A stretch of 19,682 nucleotides of DNA from contig CAAGHV010000218.1 in the NCBI GenBank assembly GCA_900769785.1, forward strand, positions 1 through 19,682. The letters run 5' to 3'. A program made the position numbers and the translations under genes. Within the stretch, counting starts at the first letter, position 1, and each line of letters starts with the position of its first letter. The notes under the pieces were generated by a model that was not told the DNA's origin, made no database searches, and saw only the letters and a program-made list of their open reading frames with translations. The DNA comes from Bacteroidales bacterium. Its GTDB lineage: Bacteria > Bacteroidota > Bacteroidia > Bacteroidales > P3. Of this stretch, positions 15,277-19,682 are shown one piece after another.

Positions 15277-15439
15277 TATTAGTGTCCGATAAACAAGATT
15301 TAATCTTTGTAACATATTAAGTTGCAAAGAGTAAAGAATGTTTTAGTTTTTACCTACCCCTATATTGAGTATCTAATCGGCTGTCCAACAAAATAACCAT
15401 ATAACATGGATATAATTGATTTTTTGGCGGACACTAATA
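15277..15439. mobile_element. MITE-like element with 12-bp perfect terminal inverted repeats
   Basis: TATTAGTGTCCG (15277-15288) is the exact reverse complement of CGGACACTAATA (15428-15439). The 163-bp unit has no transposase frame. The outermost TA on each side could be a TA target duplication, leaving 10-bp inverted repeats. The TTAGTGTCCG terminus looks like an insertion-sequence end, so the unit is probably a non-autonomous derivative or internally deleted IS; I do not name the family with confidence. It ends 6 bp from the stop codon of the DUF1848 gene and lies between two convergent operons. Confidence 0.6.
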
Positions 15440-15445
15440 GTTGCC

Positions 15446-16504
15446 TTATATTATACTTTCGCTATCCACATTGTGCTTTTGACGGTTTTTGGCCACAAGC
15501 TCTTTGGAGGTGTTGGCATAGCAATATACACAGAAGTGGCTACAGGTGTTGTACATACCTATGTCTTTGGCCACCATACAGCCGCACTCCTTACGTTGGC
15601 CTTTGTCCTTTAGTTGCTTTTCGGTAAGCGGTTTGGGTTGTGGCTCCTCGTCGCCGAAGAGCGATAGGGTGCGAGGCTTGGGCAGCTCGCCGTAGTTGAG
15701 GTAATGCACCAAATCCTTGTCGTGGGCAAATATCCGTTTCATCAGTTCGCCATCTATGCAGCGATTGTGAGATATGCCGTACTTATCCAGGTCGAAGGCT
15801 TCGCCACAGGTGGCTAGCTCCATATCCCAGCCTTCAGAGGCCCAGTTGTCGCGAAGGGCGGCCAACCTATAGGCCATCTCTTCCATCTGCTGCAGGGTGA
15901 ACTCCCACCGGCATACATCATCCTTGGTAAACAACCCCGTCTCCTTAACCATATTGTTCTGCACCTTGCGGTAGGCGTTGATGTCTATAAAGCTAAACAC
16001 CAGCTTATCGGTATAGCCCTTAATGCTGTTACCTATATGTTGAATGCGTCCCACAAGGTCGTCTATGCCCAAGTGTGGCGTTAGTATCAAAGGGTCGAAA
16101 CGCCATACAACACGCTCTTTGCCTATGCGAGACGACAGCTCTTTGAATGTTTCTATTCGTTTTTCTATCGGAGGTACATTGGGTTCGAAATGTTCCGGGT
16201 CGTAGTTGTTCATGGTGTGTTGGAAATAGTAGTGTATGCCCCTGCTGTCCAGCTCGCCAAGCAGTGGCATAAGCGGACGAGGGTTCTTGGTCCAAAACAC
16301 CACCACCCTACAGTTTTTGAACGACACATAGGTAGGGCGGTTGTTGAAAGGGTTGTACCACACCACATATCCGGCCCGCAGCCTATTGATAAACCATTGG
16401 GCATAGTAGGCCGGTATATCGGTAGAGCGGCTTGCCGACACCACCACCGGTGCCATTGCCTCCACCGTATCTCCATTAGGTAATTTTAGGGTTGTTTTGG
16501 TCAT
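15446..16504 (-). CDS. DUF1848 family protein with C-terminal radical-SAM-type cysteine cluster
   Basis: This 352-residue protein matches DUF1848. The N-terminal part has VVSASRSTDIPAYYAQWF, then VVFWTKNPRP (rough residues 69-78) and VWRFDPLIL. The C-terminus holds CGC (307-309) and, within NTCSHFCVYCYAN, a CX3CX2C triad at Cys321, Cys325 and Cys328. This is the spacing of the radical-SAM [4Fe-4S] site, which normally sits near the N-terminus. The activity of DUF1848 is not known to me. The gene is clearly richer in GC than its neighbours: 36 of 60 bases at 15841-15900, against 17 of 60 at 16741-16800 in the next gene. It nevertheless starts 5 bp after the metallophosphoesterase stop, so it is probably the last gene of that operon. 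A MITE-like element abuts its 3' end. Confidence 0.85.
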   Translation of the reverse strand: MTKTTLKLPNGDTVEAMAPVVVSASRSTDIPAYYAQWFINRLRAGYVVWYNPFNNRPTYVSFKNCRVVVFWTKNPRPLMPLLGELDSRGIHYYFQHTMNNYDPEHFEPNVPPIEKRIETFKELSSRIGKERVVWRFDPLILTPHLGIDDLVGRIQHIGNSIKGYTDKLVFSFIDINAYRKVQNNMVKETGLFTKDDVCRWEFTLQQMEEMAYRLAALRDNWASEGWDMELATCGEAFDLDKYGISHNRCIDGELMKRIFAHDKDLVHYLNYGELPKPRTLSLFGDEEPQPKPLTEKQLKDKGQRKECGCMVAKDIGMYNTCSHFCVYCYANTSKELVAKNRQKHNVDSESII

Positions 16505-16509
16505 TGAAG

Positions 16510-17109
16510 TTAAATATCAATAGTTATCAATGTTGGCGAGTTTGTTATATTGTATGCTTCGTCAACAGTAGCAGCGTTAGAGAAGTTGATGCCGTTTATA
16601 TTGCTAATGCCATAGCTGTTATGTATATGTCCAAACAGATGATACATGGGTTTTATAGATAGTATTTTATCTTTTAGGGTTTTACTGCCATACTTGATAT
16701 TGTCCGAAAAGTCCAAAATATCGTATGGTGGTTGATGGGTAACAACTATATTGCTATCTATAGGTATATTATTGATATGTTCTATGTTTTCGCCCGAAAT
16801 TTCGTATTCAACAGCCATTGGAACACCATAGATTTTTATTCCTTCGACGGTAATACCGGTATTGTTGAGGAAATATACGTTTTGTGGCAATCCCTCTATC
16901 GTGGCATCCTGCATACATACATCATGATTTCCGGCAATGAATATTTTGTACATATAGGGCAAATCGCAATACCAGTTCATAAAATCAATAGCTTCGTTGT
17001 CGGTTCCTGCAAAGGTAAAATCGCCTGAATGAATTATCATATCGGCATCTGGCAGATTTGTTAGTTCTCGATGTTTGCCATGGGTGTCGGAAATATGTAC
17101 TATTTTCAT
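16510..17109 (-). CDS. Calcineurin-like metallophosphoesterase (MPPED-like)
   Basis: This 199-residue protein carries every di-metal motif of calcineurin-like phosphoesterases. These are SDTHG (Asp8, His10), HSGDF (Asp30), AGNHD (Asn61, His62), VVTHQPPYD (His125) and FGHIHN (His161, His163). The compact size and the WYCDLPYMYKIFIAGNHD arrangement resemble the MPPED/UPF0046 group of small cyclic-nucleotide or nucleic-acid phosphodiesterases. The substrate is unknown. Its ATG overlaps the TGA of the beta-CASP gene (ATGA, 17106-17109), so translation is probably coupled, and it ends 5 bp before DUF1848. Confidence 0.9.
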   Translation of the reverse strand: MKIVHISDTHGKHRELTNLPDADMIIHSGDFTFAGTDNEAIDFMNWYCDLPYMYKIFIAGNHDVCMQDATIEGLPQNVYFLNNTGITVEGIKIYGVPMAVEYEISGENIEHINNIPIDSNIVVTHQPPYDILDFSDNIKYGSKTLKDKILSIKPMYHLFGHIHNSYGISNINGINFSNAATVDEAYNITNSPTLITIDI

Positions 17110-18347
17110 TTTATTTCAATATCTATATTGTTTATCTTGCACGACGACGAAATAATGTTGAAAGTGTCGGCTATCTCCAAATCTTCGAAATGTGAAGTTG
17201 GGTCTTTATGTATAGGTATTATTCCCAAGCGTGGTCGAGTAGCTTTGCATACTTCTTGCAATGTTTCTACATCGGCGTGTCCGCTTGTGTGCAAATAGTG
17301 TATTCGTCCGTTAAATGAGTTTACTATACCTGCTACATCGGGAATAATCTGTTTGTCGTTGCCTGCATAATATCCCCTCCACATAGAGTAAACGAGTTCT
17401 GCATCAGGATAATGTTTAAGCATCTGTCTTACAAATTTTATATGACTTTGTCTTACAAATATTAAAAATCCGGATTTAAACAAATCGAAGAACCTTTTGT
17501 TAGGCTTATAATAACACCTTTTTACATAGCCGAAATTGAATAAATTATTTCCAAATTTACAATGCTTAGTAAAAATATCAAGAATTTCTTTTTGGTAATA
17601 ATCACATAAGAGAGGAGTATTTGTTTCTTTGCATGCTGCTTTGAATGAAGCCAATCTGTCCATATCCGTTGATGAGCACAGAACAAAGATACATTTACCT
17701 TTGTATGTATTTATCAAATGCTTCATTTCTTTTTTTATTTCGACTTCATGTTTTACAGCTTCAGATTTTCGGCTAAGCATAGTGCCTTCTATTATAAGGA
17801 AATCAACTTGATTTACATAGTCATTTAAAGTATTCATAAGTCCTTTTCCTAAGTATCCATGTTTGCGAAAATCGCCGGTATGTAAAATTGTCAGACCCTC
17901 AGCCTCTATCTTAAACATGTGAGCATTACAAGCCGAATGAGAAACATAATAGGGAGTTATTTTTATATCTCCATCATTTATAGTAATAGTTTTATTGTAT
18001 TTGTATATATCAAATCTTTCGATAGTTTTTATTGTTTTGCTATAATCGAGATGTTTATTTAGTGCATTGTATTTACACAAGAGAACCTCTTTTGAAACCT
18101 GTCCTATATATTGGGGAATATGGTTGGGAACACTATTGATATGCCCAATATGATCACCATGATAGTGAGTATAAAATATACCATTTACACCTTTGCAGAG
18201 CAATTCTATTTCACTTTGGGTATAATCGGCAGAGGCTGTGCCGGGAAGATTGCTACCCAAATCGATAAGTATTTTAGATTTGGTAGTAGCAATTTCTGTA
18301 ACACAGCCTCCTATCTGATTAGCACCTCGATGGATGGTTATTTTCAT
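17106..18347 (-). CDS. Metallo-beta-lactamase-fold nuclease, beta-CASP / RNase J-like
   Basis: This 413-residue protein has the zinc motif THYHGDH (His61, His63, Asp65, His66), a His at 137 in SHSA, and Asp159 in LHTGDF. C-terminally it has LHTSGHAD (His357) followed by a strand ending IIPIHKD (His380). The SGHA and IPxH motifs are those of the beta-CASP subfamily (RNase J, CPSF-73-like), which cut RNA or DNA. At 413 residues it lacks the RNase J C-terminal domain. Housekeeping RNase J reads IPxHGE; here it is IPIHKD, a divergence from the canonical enzyme. The start codon overlaps the upstream stop (ATGA, 18344-18347), and the stop overlaps the metallophosphoesterase start. Confidence 0.85.
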   Translation of the reverse strand: MKITIHRGANQIGGCVTEIATTKSKILIDLGSNLPGTASADYTQSEIELLCKGVNGIFYTHYHGDHIGHINSVPNHIPQYIGQVSKEVLLCKYNALNKHLDYSKTIKTIERFDIYKYNKTITINDGDIKITPYYVSHSACNAHMFKIEAEGLTILHTGDFRKHGYLGKGLMNTLNDYVNQVDFLIIEGTMLSRKSEAVKHEVEIKKEMKHLINTYKGKCIFVLCSSTDMDRLASFKAACKETNTPLLCDYYQKEILDIFTKHCKFGNNLFNFGYVKRCYYKPNKRFFDLFKSGFLIFVRQSHIKFVRQMLKHYPDAELVYSMWRGYYAGNDKQIIPDVAGIVNSFNGRIHYLHTSGHADVETLQEVCKATRPRLGIIPIHKDPTSHFEDLEIADTFNIISSSCKINNIDIEIK

Positions 18348-19318
18348 TGTAGCTTTAATTTAAAACTATCATTGTTTTCATCTAACCAAATGATATTAGA
18401 TATTCGGTTGTTAGATATTTCGGTTTTGTACTCGTTTTTAATTGTTGTATAATCCTTTTCAGAGCCTTTTATAATTAGGTCAAATACGGGGGACTCTAAA
18501 TTTTTATCTACTTTACAATTGCTATCAATCAGTTTAAGTTTCTTTTTTGATTCAATAAGTAAACTCATATCTTCCAAGAAATCTTTAGAACCTGAACCTT
18601 TTAATGTTTTTAATATGCATTCAAAATCTTTAAGATGCTTTTTTATTCCTGCTTTTCCTTCTGTAGCTTTCAATCCATATTTTAGTTCCATAATATGGAT
18701 TTGTCCTTTTTTGTCTATTGCTATTATGTCAGGTCGAGGATTTCGTTTTTCCTTAAGATACTTAGACTTTTGGCTAATAGCAAATTCTACATCAATAACA
18801 ACTAAATCATTATCACCACTAAATTCTTTGTTGTGTAATGATATAGCCTGTTGGGTCTTTTTTTCGTAGTGGGTAATTCCTAACTCGTCATTTTGCTTTT
18901 TCAACCAGTTATCTATGACTTTTTTAGCTTTATCAAAATATTTTTCGTATTTATTTGGTATGTTTTCTAATAGACTTTCTTTTTGCTTTATTAAACCATC
19001 TACTATATTTTTTGCTTCTTCATTCCCTTTTTTTACTTCTTCTAGAATGATAGTTTTCCTTGTAGTTCTATCATTCTTTTTGCAGTCTGTGTAAAAATAA
19101 AATTCATCGAAGAATTTAGTTTGTGGATGAATTCGTAAAATATTTCCTCCATTGTAATATATATTAATGTATCCTCCACGTAATTGAACATCAAGTCCAT
19201 TTTCAACTTTGGATGCGTATTCAATTATATCTTTCCATGGTGATGTTTCTAATTTATTCCAAAATTGTCTTGAAAATTCACCTCTTTTTGTGTAATTAGA
19301 TTTGTCGTTGTTATTCAT
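18344..19318 (-). CDS. PD-(D/E)XK nuclease-like protein of unknown function
   Basis: The 324-residue protein starts at an ATG (19316-19318); the frame continues to a GTG at 19342, which I consider less likely. I do not recognise a named family. Residues 169-214 read as a PD-(D/E)XK core: VVIDVEFAI (acidic residue at 178), NPRPDIIAID (Asp197) and IHIMELKYG (Glu211, Lys213). A helix rich in Lys and Gly (GKAGIKKHLKDFECIL) follows. The N-terminal part, with LRGGYINIYYNGGNILRIHP, looks like a separate beta domain, and a Lys/Glu-rich helical region (about 90-160) connects them. It is the first gene of the four-gene operon and is translationally coupled (ATGA) to the beta-CASP nuclease. AT-rich, with 22 of 60 GC at 18841-18900. 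Confidence 0.65.
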   Translation of the reverse strand: MNNNDKSNYTKRGEFSRQFWNKLETSPWKDIIEYASKVENGLDVQLRGGYINIYYNGGNILRIHPQTKFFDEFYFYTDCKKNDRTTRKTIILEEVKKGNEEAKNIVDGLIKQKESLLENIPNKYEKYFDKAKKVIDNWLKKQNDELGITHYEKKTQQAISLHNKEFSGDNDLVVIDVEFAISQKSKYLKEKRNPRPDIIAIDKKGQIHIMELKYGLKATEGKAGIKKHLKDFECILKTLKGSGSKDFLEDMSLLIESKKKLKLIDSNCKVDKNLESPVFDLIIKGSEKDYTTIKNEYKTEISNNRISNIIWLDENNDSFKLKLQ

Positions 19319-19682
19319 GATTTTATGTTTTAAAATTTTCACTATAACGAATGATGGTTATAAATATTGTACATGTATTTTGTTTTATAAGTATCTATAT
19401 CCCTACAACCACCACTCGCCTCCTTATCTTTATGCCATCACATCGTTAATCAATGGCCACTACTATGGCTTTTGGGAAAATCATGCTGTCAAGCAGTGGA
19501 ATTTTACACATTAAGCAGCGAAAGTTGTAGTAGCAATCTTTGCAAATAGCATGTTTTCCGTATTGGAACTTGGCTGTGGATAGATTGTTAAAATAAACCA
19601 CTTTGATTTGTTAAAAGAAAGGTCTAAAAAGGGAGAATATTGTTAAAATAGAGTTTTGTGTAATGCCTATTATCGGCAACAA
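19319..19682. other. Upstream region of the nuclease operon, no gene seen
   Basis: No convincing coding frame or canonical TAnnTTTG box was found in front of the operon. The motif TTGTTAAAA occurs three times in the same orientation, at 19585-19593, 19608-19616 and 19640-19648. The outer copies share the longer ATTGTTAAAATA (19584-19595 and 19639-19650). The start-to-start spacings of 23 and 32 bp are close to whole helical turns, so these could be binding sites for a regulator or part of a promoter reading right. Confidence 0.4.

Noticed and set aside
16190..16483. Long plus- and minus-strand frames inside DUF1848
   Set aside because: They are shadow frames produced by the GC-rich coding sequence, and only the DUF1848 frame shows family motifs.
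19319..19342. GTG start extending the nuclease-like protein by eight residues
   Set aside because: The ATG at 19318 gives a plausible hydrophilic N-terminus, and nothing supports the GTG over it.
19302..19514. 70-codon plus-strand frame ending in NHAVKQWNFTH
   Set aside because: It overlaps the start of the nuclease gene on the other strand, has no recognised homology and no promoter.

Overview
The window looks like chromosomal DNA of a low-GC member of the Bacteroidales (phylum Bacteroidota). Evidence: several promoters match the Bacteroides-type consensus TTG-N19-21-TAnnTTTG, Shine-Dalgarno sequences are not apparent, DUF3078 and DUF4290 proteins (families largely confined to this phylum) are present, MurA has Asp in place of the catalytic Cys, and IspG has the Bacteroidetes/plant-type sequence. 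The genus cannot be fixed from the sequence alone.

Layout. (1) 1-2002, minus strand: a surface-glycan type cluster, SAM methyltransferase > LicD-type transferase > CgeB-like glycosyltransferase (cut by the window edge), behind a promoter near 2030. (2) 2130-3494, minus: ispG of the MEP isoprenoid pathway, unusually short for a Bacteroidetes IspG. (3) 3495-4481: almost 1 kb without a convincing gene, rich in inverted repeats and G/C tracts, ending in the recX promoter. (4) 4482-5901, plus: recX and a DUF3078 outer-membrane protein. (5) 6111-6184: tRNA-Pro(GGG) with its own promoter. (6) 6299-8398: recG helicase, closed by a 14-bp hairpin. (7) 8588-15073, plus: a tight six-gene run DUF4290-murA-PHP phosphatase-purB-MsbA-like ABC exporter-ispF, starting from a textbook promoter at 8533-8564 and ending at a 23-bp hairpin terminator (15147-15200). 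(8) 15277-15439: a 163-bp MITE-like element with perfect 12-bp terminal inverted repeats. (9) 15446-19318, minus: a compact four-gene operon, PD-(D/E)XK nuclease-like protein > beta-CASP metallo-beta-lactamase-fold nuclease > metallophosphoesterase > DUF1848 radical-SAM-like protein. Two ATGA overlaps and a 5-bp gap join the genes.

Regions 2 to 7 are core housekeeping: isoprenoid precursors (ispG, ispF), peptidoglycan (murA), lipid export, purines (purB), and recombination or repair (recX, recG). Region 9 is the most likely accessory system: three metal-dependent hydrolases are translationally coupled, and the last gene (DUF1848) has a visibly higher GC content than its partners. It could be a defence or RNA-processing cassette, but no function is shown by the sequence.
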